Below, piece after piece: positions 15,272 to 25,260 of a stretch of 64,000 bases of DNA (the first letter of the stretch is position 1; each line of letters opens with the position of its first letter). Source of the DNA: Cryobacterium sp. PH29-G1 (GTDB lineage Bacteria; Actinomycetota; Actinomycetes; Actinomycetales; Microbacteriaceae); assembly GCF_030063365.1 (NCBI RefSeq), contig NZ_JASISY010000013.1:1-64000 (forward strand). The letters are read 5' to 3'. The position numbers and the translations under genes are program-made. The notes beneath the pieces are model-generated. The model saw nothing but the letters and a program-made list of their open reading frames with translations. It did no database searches and was not told the DNA's origin.

Positions 15272-17026
15272 TCAGGCCAGCACGACCACCGAGCGCGGCG
15301 CCAGCTGCAGGGCATTGGGCAGCCGCCCCTGCACGGCGTCCCCGCTGGTCGCGAACGACAACACGATATCTCCACCGCCGGCCGGGATACGCGCCGGCTG
15401 TGCACCAAAGTTGATCAGAAGCTTGCTGCCGCCGCGGTGCAGCCGCAGCCAGCCCTGGCCGGCATCAATTTCCACGGCAATCTGGTCGAAGCGGGGATCG
15501 GTGAAATCGGGGTGGGTGCGGCGCAGCCGGGCCAAGTCGCGATAGAACCCAAGCAAGCGCGCATGCTCCGGCTCGACGGTTTCATTCCAATCGAGTTTGG
15601 ACCGCTCGAAGGTCTGTTCGTCCTGCGGGTCGGGGACCACATCCGGGTTCCAGCCCATCCGGGCGAACTCGTTGATGCGCCCGGTCGCCGTCGCGGCGCC
15701 GAGTTCCGGTTCGGGATGCGAGGTGAAGAATTGCCACGGCGTGCTCGCGCCCCATTCTTCGCCCATGAACAACATCGGAGTGTACGGGCCCAGCAGCGTC
15801 AACGCTGCGGCAATCGCCAGCTGACCGGCGTCGAGCTGCTTGCCCAGTCGGTCACCGACGGCACGGTTGCCGATCTGGTCGTGGTTCTGCGATGCGACGA
15901 CGAGCCGCCAGGTGGGCATCCGTTCGAGGTCGATGCGGCGCCCGTGGGTGCGCTCACGAAAGCTGGAATAGGTTCCGTCGTGAAAGAACCCGTGTGTGAG
16001 CACCTTGGCCAGTGCCGAGAGCGGCTCGAAATCCGCGTAGTACCCGCTGATTTCGCCGGTGAGGGCCACGTGCACGGCGTGATGAAAATCGTCGCTCCAC
16101 TGCGCGTCGAGGCCGTAGCCGTTCGATTCGCGGGGTGTCACCAGGCGGGGGTCGTTCAGGTCGGATTCGGCGATCAGAGTGAGTGGCCGCCCGATCTCCG
16201 CACTGAGTGCGGCGACCTCGCCCGCCAGCTGCTCGAGCAGGTGCGTCGCGCTGGTATCGCGGAGGGCGTGCACCGCATCGAGGCGTAGTCCGTCGACGTG
16301 GTAATCGCCAAGCCACATCAGGGCGTTGTCCAGAATGTAGCGGCGCACCGGGTCGGAGTGCGGCCCGTCAAGATTGAGCGATGAACCCCAGGTGTTGCCC
16401 GCGGCATCGCTCAGGTAGGGGCCAAACTGCGGTAGGTAGTTGCCGCTGGGTCCGAGGTGGTTGTAGACGACGTCCTGGATAACGCCGATTCCGCGCTGGT
16501 GGCAGGCGTCGACGAACTTCTGATACGCGGCCGGGCCACCATAGCCCTCGTGCACGGCGTACCAGAGCACTCCGTCGTAGCCCCAATTGTGCGTGCCGTT
16601 GAACGCGTTCACCGGTAACAGCTCGACAAAGTCAACGCCGATCGACTGCAGGTGATCGAGCCGGCTGGTGGCCGATTCGAGGGTGCCCTCGGGAGTGAAG
16701 GTTCCGATGTGCAGCTCGTAGATCATGGCGCCGGCGAGCTGGCGGCCGGTCCAGTCGGCGTCCTGCCAGGCGTAGGCGGAAGGATCGAAGGTGCGTGACG
16801 GGGAGTGCACTCCGCCGGGCTGGCGCCGTGATCTCGGGTCGGGGAACGGCCCGCGTCCATCGATGACATAGCTATAGTCCACCGAGCCGCTGGCGCTGGG
16901 TCGAGCGGATGCCGGCAGTTCCCACCACCCGTCGTCGCGGGCCGCCATCTCGTGGCGGTCCTGGCCCAGTTGCGCCTGCACCGACGTGGCGTCAGGCGCC
17001 CAGACCGTAAAATTCGTGTCGCTCAT
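15272..17026 (-). CDS. treZ: Malto-oligosyltrehalose trehalohydrolase
   Basis: This GH13 enzyme (584 residues, normal length) releases trehalose from maltooligosyl-trehalose. It has an N-terminal CBM48-like beta domain ([18 protein letters not shown]) and a TIM-barrel with [20 protein letters not shown]. The nucleophile segment is [11 protein letters not shown], the acid/base Glu lies in [12 protein letters not shown], and the third carboxylate in [15 protein letters not shown]. The start overlaps the treY stop by 4 nt, and treX/glgX lies just upstream, giving the full TreX-TreY-TreZ route from glycogen to trehalose. Trehalose serves as an osmolyte and envelope precursor in actinobacteria. 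Confidence 0.95.
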   Translation of the reverse strand: MSDTNFTVWAPDATSVQAQLGQDRHEMAARDDGWWELPASARPSASGSVDYSYVIDGRGPFPDPRSRRQPGGVHSPSRTFDPSAYAWQDADWTGRQLAGAMIYELHIGTFTPEGTLESATSRLDHLQSIGVDFVELLPVNAFNGTHNWGYDGVLWYAVHEGYGGPAAYQKFVDACHQRGIGVIQDVVYNHLGPSGNYLPQFGPYLSDAAGNTWGSSLNLDGPHSDPVRRYILDNALMWLGDYHVDGLRLDAVHALRDTSATHLLEQLAGEVAALSAEIGRPLTLIAESDLNDPRLVTPRESNGYGLDAQWSDDFHHAVHVALTGEISGYYADFEPLSALAKVLTHGFFHDGTYSSFRERTHGRRIDLERMPTWRLVVASQNHDQIGNRAVGDRLGKQLDAGQLAIAAALTLLGPYTPMLFMGEEWGASTPWQFFTSHPEPELGAATATGRINEFARMGWNPDVVPDPQDEQTFERSKLDWNETVEPEHARLLGFYRDLARLRRTHPDFTDPRFDQIAVEIDAGQGWLRLHRGGSKLLINFGAQPARIPAGGGDIVLSFATSGDAVQGRLPNALQLAPRSVVVLA

Positions 17027-19443
17027 GCGTGTCGTCCTGTGGGGGTGGGAGGTGATTGGTGGTCATCGGCGGCGACCAGCAGCGCCACCGGGTAGCGCTC
17101 GAGCACGTCGATCAGGCGCAGGCTGGGGCCCTCATAGCGGTGCTGCGTGAGCAGATCTAGGTAGCTGCGGCCGGCCACGGCGATCGCAGTATCCCCCCAG
17201 CCACCGGCCGCCTGCAGCCCGATCGGCAGTCGGGTGGCCACGGTCAGGACCCCCCCACGATCAAAGGCCACAACGTGGTCGGCGGCAGCTCCGAACGCGG
17301 GAACTGGAGCGTAGCGGGTGAAGAGGTCCGGCCGGTCGCGCCGTATCCGCAAGGCGCGCAAGGTGACCAGCAGCTTGGCGGCACCGCTCTCCTCAACCGG
17401 AGGGAGCCATCCGCCCTCGATGCGGGTCAGCAGGTCGCGGCGCAGCGCGTAGTCGACCGGCCGCCGGTTGTCGGGGTCGACGAGGGAGGTCTCCCACAGT
17501 TCGCTGCCCTGATACACATCGGGAATGCCCGGCATCGTCAGCTGCAGCAATTTGAGTGAGAGCGAATTGCTCCAGCCGGCCAGCTGCACCCGTCCGACCA
17601 ACTCCGAGACCAGGTCGTGGGTAGGCCCGGGCTGAACGGCGGCGGTGACCAGCGCGTCGAGATCGGCCTCAAAATCGGGGTTCGCCCGGGTCCAGGTGGT
17701 GGAGGTTCCGGCTTCGCGGGCCGCCTTGAGCGCGTAGGCGGCGAGCCGCTCCCGGCTGGCCGGCCAGGCACCCACGATCGCCTGCCAGAGCAGGTTCTCG
17801 AAGGGTGCATCCCCGAGCGGATGCGCCGCTCGCAGCCGCTCCAGGGCGGCCTCCCACTCGGCCGGAATCTCGGCCAACACTGAAATGCGCGCACGAACGT
17901 CTTCGCCGCGTTTCGTGTCGTGGGTCGACAGGGTCGTCATCGACTGCGGAAACCCGGCCTGGCGGGTGCGCTGGCGGTCATGAAACTCCCCCACCGATAC
18001 GGCGAACTCGCCCGGATCAGCGCCGACCTCATTCAACGAGGTCAACCGGCTGAACCGGTAGTACGCCCGATCTTCAACGCCCTTGGCCATGATCATGCCC
18101 GAGGTCTGCTGAAACCGCACGGCAGCCGGATGCCCCGGGTCGCCCAGCAACGGCAGCAATCGGTCAACCTCCGCCTGGAGATCGGCGCGGTGCGCAGCCG
18201 ACCGGCGAGCGGCCTCCTCGAGATCGGCCAGGCCGAGGGGCAGATAGGAGCGATAGACCGGAAACCAGGCCAGCAGGTCGGCCAGAGCATCGATGGTGTT
18301 CTCGGCAACGTGCTCGGCAGCATGCTCAGCGCTCAGTTCGGGGCTCGGCACCAGGCGGGCGATTCGCAGCACCTCGGAGCGGAGAATGCTGTCGGCCACC
18401 GCGCGCTTGTTGCGGTAAACCAGATCGTCCCACGCTACGGCGTCACCCTGGAGCCGCATCTCGAGGCCGTCGAGGGCTTCCCGCGCGGCGGGATCGACGA
18501 GTACCCGGTCGACGTCGGCGAGAGCATCGTACCCGGTGGTGCCGGCGGTCGCCCAGCTCGTCGGCAGCTGTTCACGCCCCTCGAGAATCTTCTCCACCAG
18601 TACATAGGCGCCGTTGGTGGCCCGGCGCAGTTCGTCCAGGTAGCCCGCCGGGTCGGCAAGGCCATCGGGATGGTCGACCCGCAACCCCTGCACGAGCCCG
18701 TCGCTCACCCAACGCACGATTTCACGGTGCGATTCCTCGAATACCCACGGCACCTCGACCCGGATACCGGCCAGGCTGTTCACCGCGAAGAAACGGCGAT
18801 AGTTCAGATCGTTGTCGGCGCGGCGCCAGTTCACGAGTTCGTAATGCTGGCGGGCGTGCACGTCAACCGGGCTGGCACCGTCATCGGCAGTTCCAGGCGC
18901 TATCGGAAACCGATTGTCGAAATAGCGCAGCTCGCCGTCGACGATCTCCAGCCGTGCGAGTTCCCCCGGGCCTGCTACGTCTTCACCGTTCTCATCGTCG
19001 CCGAGTACGGGGATGCGAAGCTTGCCCTGCCCGAAAGCCCAGTCAACGTCGAATGCCTCGGCGTAACGGGACTGCTGGCCGTTCTGCAACAGGTCCCACC
19101 ACCACGCGTTGTGACGCGGCGTCGCGACGCCCACATGATTGGGCACAATATCCACGAGCACGCCCCGACCGGCGCGGTGCGCCGTCGCAGCGAACCGGTC
19201 CAGGCCCTCCGCGCCGCCACGCGCCGGGTCGACCAGGGAATGATCGACGACATCGTAGCCGTGGTCCGAGCCGGCTTCGGCCTTCAGCAGCGGTGACAGG
19301 TAGACCCAGTCGGCGCCGAGATCACGAAGGTAGCCCACGGTTTGCGCGGCCGCATCGAGGTCGAAGTCCGCCGTGATCTGCAGCCGGTAGGTGGACAGCG
19401 GCACTGCTACCTGGCCCGTTCCAAAACGTTCGGTGTCGGTCAT
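17023..19443 (-). CDS. treY: Malto-oligosyltrehalose synthase
   Basis: The 806-residue GH13 enzyme converts the reducing end of a maltodextrin to an alpha,alpha-1,1 linkage. Visible motifs are [20 protein letters not shown] at the start, [29 protein letters not shown] with the nucleophile Asp, [15 protein letters not shown] with the acid/base Glu, and the C-terminal [19 protein letters not shown]. Length fits the family. It lies between treZ (4-nt overlap) and treX/glgX (9-nt gap), so all three are one operon. Confidence 0.95.
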   Translation of the reverse strand: MTDTERFGTGQVAVPLSTYRLQITADFDLDAAAQTVGYLRDLGADWVYLSPLLKAEAGSDHGYDVVDHSLVDPARGGAEGLDRFAATAHRAGRGVLVDIVPNHVGVATPRHNAWWWDLLQNGQQSRYAEAFDVDWAFGQGKLRIPVLGDDENGEDVAGPGELARLEIVDGELRYFDNRFPIAPGTADDGASPVDVHARQHYELVNWRRADNDLNYRRFFAVNSLAGIRVEVPWVFEESHREIVRWVSDGLVQGLRVDHPDGLADPAGYLDELRRATNGAYVLVEKILEGREQLPTSWATAGTTGYDALADVDRVLVDPAAREALDGLEMRLQGDAVAWDDLVYRNKRAVADSILRSEVLRIARLVPSPELSAEHAAEHVAENTIDALADLLAWFPVYRSYLPLGLADLEEAARRSAAHRADLQAEVDRLLPLLGDPGHPAAVRFQQTSGMIMAKGVEDRAYYRFSRLTSLNEVGADPGEFAVSVGEFHDRQRTRQAGFPQSMTTLSTHDTKRGEDVRARISVLAEIPAEWEAALERLRAAHPLGDAPFENLLWQAIVGAWPASRERLAAYALKAAREAGTSTTWTRANPDFEADLDALVTAAVQPGPTHDLVSELVGRVQLAGWSNSLSLKLLQLTMPGIPDVYQGSELWETSLVDPDNRRPVDYALRRDLLTRIEGGWLPPVEESGAAKLLVTLRALRIRRDRPDLFTRYAPVPAFGAAADHVVAFDRGGVLTVATRLPIGLQAAGGWGDTAIAVAGRSYLDLLTQHRYEGPSLRLIDVLERYPVALLVAADDHQSPPTPTGRHA

Positions 19444-19452
19444 TGCACGTCC

Positions 19453-21639
19453 TCAGCCCAGGTTCGGCAATGTGATCAATCCCGTGGCGCTGGCCAGGGA
19501 CGCCGCAACGGAGTGATCGGGCGCAGGCTCGGGCTCATGATAGGCGCGCAATACCACGATCGATCGACCCGCCACAGTCTGAATGGCACCCGCCGGACGG
19601 GCAATCGAATCGGCGCCCTCCCCCGCGGTGTCAACCACGATTTCCCAGGCCGGGGCGTACTCCTCCGGCGGCAGATTGAACTCGACGTCTTCAGCGTCGG
19701 CGTTGAACAGAATCAAAAAGTTATCGTCGGTGACTTCCTGGCCGCGCGCGTCCCGCTCGCGGATGCCGCTGCCGTTGAGAAACTTGGCAACGGTGCGGGC
19801 CAGGTTTTCATCCCAGTCTTCCGACGACATCGGTTGCCCATCGGTGTTGAGCCAGACGATGTCGGGCAGCGATTCGCCCGCCTCCTGGGAACCGGGGTGA
19901 CCGTCAAAAAATCGGCTGCGCCGAAACGTGGGGTGTTCCCGGCGCAGGCGCGAAACGGCCGCCGTGAATTCGATCAACGGTACATCCGCTTCGTCCCAGT
20001 GCACCCAGGTGAGTTCGGAGTCTTGGGCGTAGGTGTTGTTGTTACCCTTTTGGGTGCGGCCCAGCTCGTCGCCATGCAACAACATCGGTACCCCCTGCGA
20101 CAGCAGCAGGGTCGCGATGAAGTTACGGGCCTGCCGAGCGCGAAGCCCCCGAATCGCAGCGTCGTCAGTGGGGCCTTCAACACCGGAATTCCACGAGCGG
20201 TTGTGCGACTCACCGTCGTTGTTGTCTTCGCCGTTGGCATCGTTGTGCTTCTCGTTATACGAGACCAGGTCGGCGATGGTGAAGCCGTCGTGCGCGGTCA
20301 CGAAGTTGATCGACGCCATGGGAAAGCGCCCGGAGTGTTCGTACAGGTCAGCCGACCCCGCCACGCGGGAGGCGAACTCGCCGAGGGTTGACGGCTCTCC
20401 GCGCCAAAAATCCCGCACGGTATCGCGGTATTTCCCGTTCCACTCCGACCATTGGGAGGGAAAATTGCCCACCTGGTAGCCGCCGGGCCCCACATCCCAA
20501 GGCTCAGCAATGAGCTTGACCTGAGACACGATCGGGTCCTGCTGCACCAGTTCAAAAAAGGTGGAGAGCTTGTCGACCTCGTACAGGTCACGCGCGAGGG
20601 CCGAAGCCAAATCGAACCGAAAACCATCGACGTGCATTTCGATAACCCAGTACCGCAGCGAGTCCATGATGAGCTGCAGCACGTGCGGGTGCCGCACGTT
20701 GAGGGTGTTGCCGGTACCCGTGTAGTCCATGTAATACCGTTTGTCGTCGTCCATCAAACGGTAGTAGGCCTCGTTGTCGATGCCCTTGAACGACAGCGTC
20801 GGCCCCATGTGGTTGCCCTCAGCGGTGTGGTTGTAGACCACGTCGAGAATGACTTCGATGCCGGCGGCGTGCAGGCTACGCACCATGCCCTTGAATTCCT
20901 GCACCTGCTGCCCAAGATCACCGGTCGAGGAATACGCGTTGTGTGGCGCAAAAAACCCGATCGTGTTGTAGCCCCAATAGTTGTTCAGGCCCTGCTCCAC
21001 TAGGGTGCCGTCATTGACGAACTGGTGCACGGGCATCAGCTCGATGGCGGTCACGCCGAGCTTCTGTAGGTGCTCGATGACCACCGGATGCGCCACGCCG
21101 GCGTAGGTGCCCCGCTGGCTTTCCGGAACCGACTCCTGCAGCTTGGTGAGGCCCTTCACGTGTGCCTCGTAGATGAACGACTCGCTGTAGGGCGTGCGCA
21201 GTGACCGGTCGCCGGTCCAATCGAAGAACGGGTTCACGACGACGCCGAGCATCATGTGCGAGGCGGAGTCCTCATCGTTGGGCGAATCCGGGTCGTTGAA
21301 GTCGTAGGAGAACAGCGACGGATCCCAGTCGATGGCCCCGGTGGTCGCCTTGGCGTAGGGGTCGAGCAGCAGCTTGTTCGGGTTGGCCCGGTTTCCCACC
21401 TCCGGGTTGTAATGACCGTGCACCCGATATCCGTAGCGCTGGCCCGGTTGAACGAGGGGCAGGTAGCAGTGCCAGATATACGCGGATGACTCGCGCACTT
21501 CGACCCGCGTCTCCCCTCCGTCTTCGTCGATGAGACACAATTCGACGCGTTCGGCGGCTTCGCTGAACAGGGCGAAGTTGGTGCCGCTCCCGTCATACGT
21601 TGCGCCGAGGGGGTAAGCGGTTCCGGGCCAGGTTTCCAT
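19453..21639 (-). CDS. glgX: Glycogen debranching enzyme (TreX/GlgX)
   Basis: The 728-residue protein is an isoamylase-type GH13 enzyme that cleaves alpha-1,6 branches of glycogen and so supplies linear maltodextrins to TreY. It has a CBM48 start (PLGATYDGSGTNFALFSEAA), the barrel motifs DVVYNHTAEGNHMGPTLSFK, DGFRFDLASAL (nucleophile), KLIAEPWDVGPGGYQVG (acid/base) and NFVTAHDGFTIADLVSYNEK. ATG 21639 is chosen because GAGGAG lies 7 nt upstream and the family begins WPGTAYPLGATYDG. The upstream extension to 21858 is not homologous. Because treY and treZ are adjacent, treX is an equally valid name. Confidence 0.95.
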   Translation of the reverse strand: METWPGTAYPLGATYDGSGTNFALFSEAAERVELCLIDEDGGETRVEVRESSAYIWHCYLPLVQPGQRYGYRVHGHYNPEVGNRANPNKLLLDPYAKATTGAIDWDPSLFSYDFNDPDSPNDEDSASHMMLGVVVNPFFDWTGDRSLRTPYSESFIYEAHVKGLTKLQESVPESQRGTYAGVAHPVVIEHLQKLGVTAIELMPVHQFVNDGTLVEQGLNNYWGYNTIGFFAPHNAYSSTGDLGQQVQEFKGMVRSLHAAGIEVILDVVYNHTAEGNHMGPTLSFKGIDNEAYYRLMDDDKRYYMDYTGTGNTLNVRHPHVLQLIMDSLRYWVIEMHVDGFRFDLASALARDLYEVDKLSTFFELVQQDPIVSQVKLIAEPWDVGPGGYQVGNFPSQWSEWNGKYRDTVRDFWRGEPSTLGEFASRVAGSADLYEHSGRFPMASINFVTAHDGFTIADLVSYNEKHNDANGEDNNDGESHNRSWNSGVEGPTDDAAIRGLRARQARNFIATLLLSQGVPMLLHGDELGRTQKGNNNTYAQDSELTWVHWDEADVPLIEFTAAVSRLRREHPTFRRSRFFDGHPGSQEAGESLPDIVWLNTDGQPMSSEDWDENLARTVAKFLNGSGIRERDARGQEVTDDNFLILFNADAEDVEFNLPPEEYAPAWEIVVDTAGEGADSIARPAGAIQTVAGRSIVVLRAYHEPEPAPDHSVAASLASATGLITLPNLG

Positions 21640-21805
21640 GAGACTCCTCGAATGAAGATGGGACACGGTCAGGTGCGAGGTGTAGCGGTCAGAGCGCGTA
21701 CAGCAACCAGACAGCGCACAGACCGTGGGTCTGAAGACGCTTGGAGAATACGCTACAGGCATCCGCTGACCACTTCGGTCACCGACCTGCCGTGCCGGAA
21801 ATGAG

Positions 21806-22840
21806 TCAGCCGAGTTGTTCGCGTACGAGTGGCGCCACCTGGCTACCGTAGAGCTCAATACTGGTCATGAGCTTCTCGTGCGGCAGCGTGCCGATGCTGT
21901 ATTTGAGGTCAAACCGAGATAGCCCGAGGCCCCGCACCACGGTGGTAATTTTCGTCGCTACGGTCTCGGGCGATCCGACGAAGATGGCACCGTCGGGGCC
22001 GGCTTCCTGCTCGAACCGTTCCCGGGTGGCCGGGCCCCAGCCACGTTCGCGACCGATCCGGTTCGTCATGGCCTCGTAGTGCGGCCACATTTCGTCGCGA
22101 GCCTGGGCATCCGTCGCGGCAATATAGCCGGGCGAGTGCTCACCGATTGCCAGCGCGGGCTTCTCGAACTGGGCTAGGGCGCGGTGATACAAATCCACGA
22201 GGGGAGCAAACGAGAGCGGGGCACCACCGATGATAGCGAGCATAAGAGGCAGACCGTAGTGCGCGGCGCGAATGACCGATTCGGGGCTCCCCCCGACACC
22301 GATCCAGGTTTTGATCGACCCAGACTCGGTTGGCGGAAAGACTCGCTGGTCTGTCAGGGCTGGTCGCGTCCGGCCCGACCAGGTCACCGGCGCTTCCTTG
22401 AGCAGTTCGGTGAACAAATCCAGCTTTTCGTCGAACAACGTCTCGTAGTCGCTGAGGTCGAGGCCGAACAGCGGAAAGGACTCGGTGAACGAGCCGCGTC
22501 CCAGAATAACCTCGGCGCGCCCGCTCGATACAGCGTCAAGCGTCGCGAACCGCTGGTAAACCCGAACCGGGTCGTCCGAGCTCAGCACGCTGACGGCCGA
22601 ACCCAGTCGGATCCGGCTCGTCCGGCCAGCGATCGCGGCGAGCACCACCTCGGGTGCCGAGACGGCGAAATCGGAACGGTGGTGCTCGCCGATACCGAAG
22701 AAATCCACCCCCACCTGATCGGCCAGCACGGCTTCCGCCACGACGTTGCGCAGCACCTGCGGCTGGCTGAGCGGCCGCCCGTCCGCGCCATAGGTGACGT
22801 CACCGAAGGTATCGAGTCCTAGTTCAAGTTTGTGGGGCAC
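21806..22840 (-). CDS. LLM-class flavin-dependent oxidoreductase
   Basis: The 344-residue luciferase-like monooxygenase has the family start KLELGLDTFGDV, VLADQVGVDFFGIGEHHRSD near residue 39, RIRLGSAVSVLSSDDPVRVY and VILGRGSFTESFPLFG. Such enzymes use reduced FMN or F420 from a partner. The substrate is unknown. GTG 22840 has GGAAAGG 9 nt upstream and gives the normal length. Extension to 22927 adds an unrelated leader. It stands alone, with the trehalose operon downstream on the same strand after 166 nt. Confidence 0.85.
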   Translation of the reverse strand: MPHKLELGLDTFGDVTYGADGRPLSQPQVLRNVVAEAVLADQVGVDFFGIGEHHRSDFAVSAPEVVLAAIAGRTSRIRLGSAVSVLSSDDPVRVYQRFATLDAVSSGRAEVILGRGSFTESFPLFGLDLSDYETLFDEKLDLFTELLKEAPVTWSGRTRPALTDQRVFPPTESGSIKTWIGVGGSPESVIRAAHYGLPLMLAIIGGAPLSFAPLVDLYHRALAQFEKPALAIGEHSPGYIAATDAQARDEMWPHYEAMTNRIGRERGWGPATRERFEQEAGPDGAIFVGSPETVATKITTVVRGLGLSRFDLKYSIGTLPHEKLMTSIELYGSQVAPLVREQLG

Positions 22841-22978
22841 GCGGTTTGGCCTTTCCAGAAGATAATCTCCATGCGAATGCATATACCGGTGGAACCTCAC
22901 CCGGACTCCAGGTATTCCGCCGGTCACTGACGGCTGCTCGCGGAGGACTCCGGAGGGCGCGGAGGCCGCCGGAGGGCG

Positions 22979-23320
22979 CTAAGCCGAACGGGTTACGCGG
23001 CGGTCGCGGCGGGCGCGCCACCAGGCCCAAGCACGAGTGACAATACGTTTGAGAAAATCACCGAGTCGACGCGCCCAGGCAAACTCGGTGCCGAGCACCG
23101 CCAGGCCCAAAAAAACAATGAGCCAGCCAGGCCCCGGCAGGGGGATCAACACGACCCCGATCACAATAATGACGGTGCCCAGCGCCCCAACACCCACTCG
23201 ATAGGCAATGAGCAGATAGGGATGTCCGTCTACCCAGGCGCGGGCACGACGAAGAGCACGACGCACCGGATGCCGCGGGTCGCTGCCGTTCGCGATATCG
23301 CGGGACAGGCTGTTGGACAT
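22979..23320 (-). CDS. PGPGW-family small membrane protein (TIGR02611-like)
   Basis: The 113-residue protein has two hydrophobic helices around the diagnostic turn LIPLPGPGWLIVFLGLAVLG (about residues 62-81). A basic N-terminal region precedes them and a Trp/Arg-rich tail, RAWAWWRARRDRRVTRSA, follows. This is the PGPGW membrane family, with two helices joined by the Pro-Gly turn. Function is unknown. It lies downstream of the YchJ-like gene on the same strand, separated from it by a stem-loop. Confidence 0.8.
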   Translation of the reverse strand: MSNSLSRDIANGSDPRHPVRRALRRARAWVDGHPYLLIAYRVGVGALGTVIIVIGVVLIPLPGPGWLIVFLGLAVLGTEFAWARRLGDFLKRIVTRAWAWWRARRDRRVTRSA

Positions 23321-23340
23321 TTACCCAATCTAGGGCAACA

Positions 23341-23389
23341 CGCTGGGAGGCCGCCAGCGCTATCTGGTTTCAGGCACGTCGGCGGCCTC
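23341..23389 (-). terminator. Stem-loop pair between YchJ-like and PGPGW genes
   Basis: CGCTGG (23341-23346) pairs with CCAGCG (23354-23359). An alternative longer pairing joins GAGGCCGCC (23347-23355) with GGCGGCCTC (23381-23389). The two structures are mutually exclusive. Without a clear T-run this is a tentative terminator for the YchJ-like gene. Confidence 0.4.
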
Positions 23390-23404
23390 AAGCTCTAACC
23401 GCCG

Positions 23405-23809
23405 CTAGCGGAGTGGCGTATCGTCGGACACGGCGTCAAGGTAATACCAGGCGCGGCCCTCTTTTAAAAAGCGACTACTTTCGTGCTGCTGCCCCGATAT
23501 ACCGTCCTCACGATAGTGGGCTATGAATTCCACAATGCCTTCTGTATCGAGCAAACTCCCACGCACGGTGCGCAGGATATCGAGGCGGCGCCACGTTATC
23601 GACACAGCAAGCTCCAATGAATCCGGCCTGGTGAGCGGATGCCACGTGTTCAGCAGATAGTGAGCGTCGCCGCACGCAAATGCACTGTACCGCGACCGCA
23701 TCAACCACTCGGCGGTGGGCGGCAAAGCCGCTTTGCTGTGGAAACGACCGCAGCAGGCGGAGTAGGTATCCCCGCTCAGGCAGGGACACCGCTGTTCCAA
23801 CGTGCTCAT
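23405..23809 (-). CDS. YchJ-family protein with SEC-C zinc motif (UPF0225)
   Basis: The 134-residue product starts MSTLEQRCPCLSGDTYSACC, a cysteine-rich SEC-C-like motif, followed by the YchJ core EWLMRSRYSAFACGDAHYLL and TWHP. The C-terminal part is NTF2-like and includes GIVEFIAHYREDG and HESSRFLKEGRAWYYLDAV. YchJ proteins are short zinc-binding proteins of uncertain role. The gene is monocistronic or joined to the PGPGW gene downstream. Lsr2 lies 52 nt upstream on the same strand. Confidence 0.85.
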   Translation of the reverse strand: MSTLEQRCPCLSGDTYSACCGRFHSKAALPPTAEWLMRSRYSAFACGDAHYLLNTWHPLTRPDSLELAVSITWRRLDILRTVRGSLLDTEGIVEFIAHYREDGISGQQHESSRFLKEGRAWYYLDAVSDDTPLR

Positions 23810-23861
23810 GGCCTCTGACGCGTTTCTGAGCGCCTAAAGAAGGTCATCCGCAGGCCGGGCG

Positions 23862-24206
23862 CTATTTGGCCTGTGCGTTCGCGTACGCCTCGCGTACGGT
23901 GCCGGCAATGCGTCCACGGTCGGATACCTGCATGCCGTTGGCGGCGGCCCAGGCACGGATAGCCTGCAGCTCGGCGCGGTCGGAGCCGGCGGAACCGGTT
24001 GCGCGCGTCTTGGCCGGCACATAACCCACGCGCCGTGCGACGTTAGTGTATGGCTTCATAGCCGCTTGAAATTCAGTGAGATTCTCGGTTGAGAGATCAA
24101 TCTCGTACGAGTTGCCCTCGAAGCCGAAAGAAACCGTTGTTCCGGAGCCATTCTCGATAACGGTGCCGTCGAGGTCGTCAAGCAGTTGAACCGTGGTCTT
24201 CTTCAT
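23862..24206 (-). CDS. lsr2: Lsr2 nucleoid-associated protein
   Basis: The 114-residue protein has the Lsr2 dimerisation domain (MKKTTVQLLDDLDGTVIENG, TVSFGFEGNSYEIDLS) and the C-terminal DNA-binding domain (LQAIRAWAAANGMQVSDRGR followed by IAGTVREAY), whose RGR loop inserts into the minor groove of AT-rich DNA. Lsr2 is the actinobacterial H-NS functional counterpart and silences horizontally acquired genes. ATG 24206 is preferred because GGAG lies 8 nt upstream and the family begins there. The AT-richer tract upstream would suit autoregulation, which is an inference. Confidence 0.92.
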   Translation of the reverse strand: MKKTTVQLLDDLDGTVIENGSGTTVSFGFEGNSYEIDLSTENLTEFQAAMKPYTNVARRVGYVPAKTRATGSAGSDRAELQAIRAWAAANGMQVSDRGRIAGTVREAYANAQAK

Positions 24207-24512
24207 TCTGAGCTTCTCCAATGAGATATCGACTGCATTCGGGATGGATACATTCTCTTTGTGGCATTTACCACTCACGAATTATCGCCGACCACACCCT
24301 TATTGCGATACCCGCCACGCGGTATTTCTTTTATACTCACAACTCCTGCACTGCAACCCTCGACGAAAGACCTCGTGTGAATAATGACCGCATCAAAAGC
24401 GGCAGGGCAGCCTCCGTACGGCTGGTCGTCGGCATCGCACTCGGTTCGTCTTCCCGCGCCGATCACCGAGAAAAAACATGCCAAAAGAAATACGACGAAG
24501 ATGGCGCGAGGC
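24207..24512. other. AT-richer intergenic tract upstream of lsr2, no confident gene
   Basis: This 306-nt gap is visibly less GC-rich than its flanks. It holds the lsr2 promoter region: on the minus strand GATAAT (24281-24286) lies 16 nt from TCGCAA (24303-24308), a weak -10/-35 pair. Short ORFs cross it on both strands but none has a convincing start site or family similarity. One minus-strand ORF begins inside the tRNA terminator and is rejected. Confidence 0.4.
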
Positions 24513-24546
24513 AAAAAAAATAGCCCCGACACTGTCGGGACTATTT
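24513..24546 (-). terminator. Intrinsic terminator of tRNA-Ala
   Basis: Read on the minus strand, the stem CCCGACA/TGTCGGG, extended by AAATAG/CTATTT with one mismatch, is followed by eight T residues (24520-24513). It is a textbook rho-independent terminator 7 nt after the tRNA. Confidence 0.85.
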
Positions 24547-24552
24547 CCTATT

Positions 24553-24628
24553 TGGTGGATCCGAGGGGATTCGAACCCCTGACCCCCTGCATGCCATGCA
24601 GGTGCGCTACCAGCTGCGCCACGGACCC
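24553..24628 (-). tRNA. tRNA-Ala (anticodon GGC)
   Basis: The 76-nt cloverleaf has acceptor GGGTCCG pairing with CGGATCC (one G-T pair), D-arm GCGCAGCTGGTAGCGC, anticodon loop ATGGCAT between CCTGC and GCAGG, T-loop GGTTCGAATCC and an encoded CCA end (24555-24553). The anticodon GGC reads GCC/GCU alanine codons. It is followed by an intrinsic terminator. Confidence 0.95.
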
Positions 24629-24701
24629 AGATTGCTGTTTCGAATCTCTCCGAAACAACTTTGTTAGCTTACAACACAGAATGTGATCTGCGAAACCGAA
24701 G

Positions 24702-25136
24702 CTACTCCACGACCTCGTCAGCGGTGTCCTCGGACGCCTCAAACTCCGCGTCAGCATCGTCGTCAACGACCTTTTTGGAGGCAATCCCGGTCGGAATCAC
24801 CGGGCAGTCCTTCCACAGGCGCTCCAGGGAGTAGTACTGGCGCTCTTCCTCGTGAAAGACGTGTACGACGAGGTCGCCGAAGTCCACGAGCACCCAGCGG
24901 CCGGCCGCACGTCCCTCGCGACGCAACGGCTTGTGACCGGCTTCGATGAGCTTGTCTTCGATCTCACCGGCGATCGCGACGACATTGCGCTCGGAACGTC
25001 CCGTGACGATAAAGAAAATATCGGCCAGGGGAAGCGGGTTGGAGACGTCAAGAGCGACCAGATCTTCTCCTCCCTTCGAGTCTGCGGCGGCGACGGCGAT
25101 GGTGAGCAACTCGAGGGCGTGAGGAGAAGTGGTCAT
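24702..25136 (-). CDS. rsfS: Ribosome silencing factor RsfS
   Basis: The 144-residue RsfS/YbeB/iojap protein binds ribosomal protein uL14 and blocks joining of the subunits under nutrient limitation. It has the conserved segments DLVALDVSNPLPLADIFFIV, TGRSERNVVAIAGEIEDKL, GRWVLVDFGDLVVHVFHEEE and RQYYSLERLWKDCP. A Glu/Asp-rich tail of about 25 residues extends beyond the family core. ATG 25136 follows AAGGA at a good distance. The nadD-rsfS linkage is conserved in many bacteria; here a 348-residue protein lies between them. Confidence 0.93.
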   Translation of the reverse strand: MTTSPHALELLTIAVAAADSKGGEDLVALDVSNPLPLADIFFIVTGRSERNVVAIAGEIEDKLIEAGHKPLRREGRAAGRWVLVDFGDLVVHVFHEEERQYYSLERLWKDCPVIPTGIASKKVVDDDADAEFEASEDTADEVVE

Positions 25137-25260
25137 GAATGAATCCTTGAGATTGTGCCGCACTGCATGAGTGCCCGTGCGGCGATGATGGGAGGAACGA
25201 AAGAGAGCGAGCCGCGCAGGCCCGAAAAGTAGGGGTGGCTTAGCCTCACCGGACAGACCA

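Noticed and set aside
24275-24532. An 85-codon minus-strand frame with a hydrophobic start
   Set aside because: It begins inside the tRNA-Ala terminator hairpin and has no ribosome-binding site; the hydrophobic stretch comes from the T-run.
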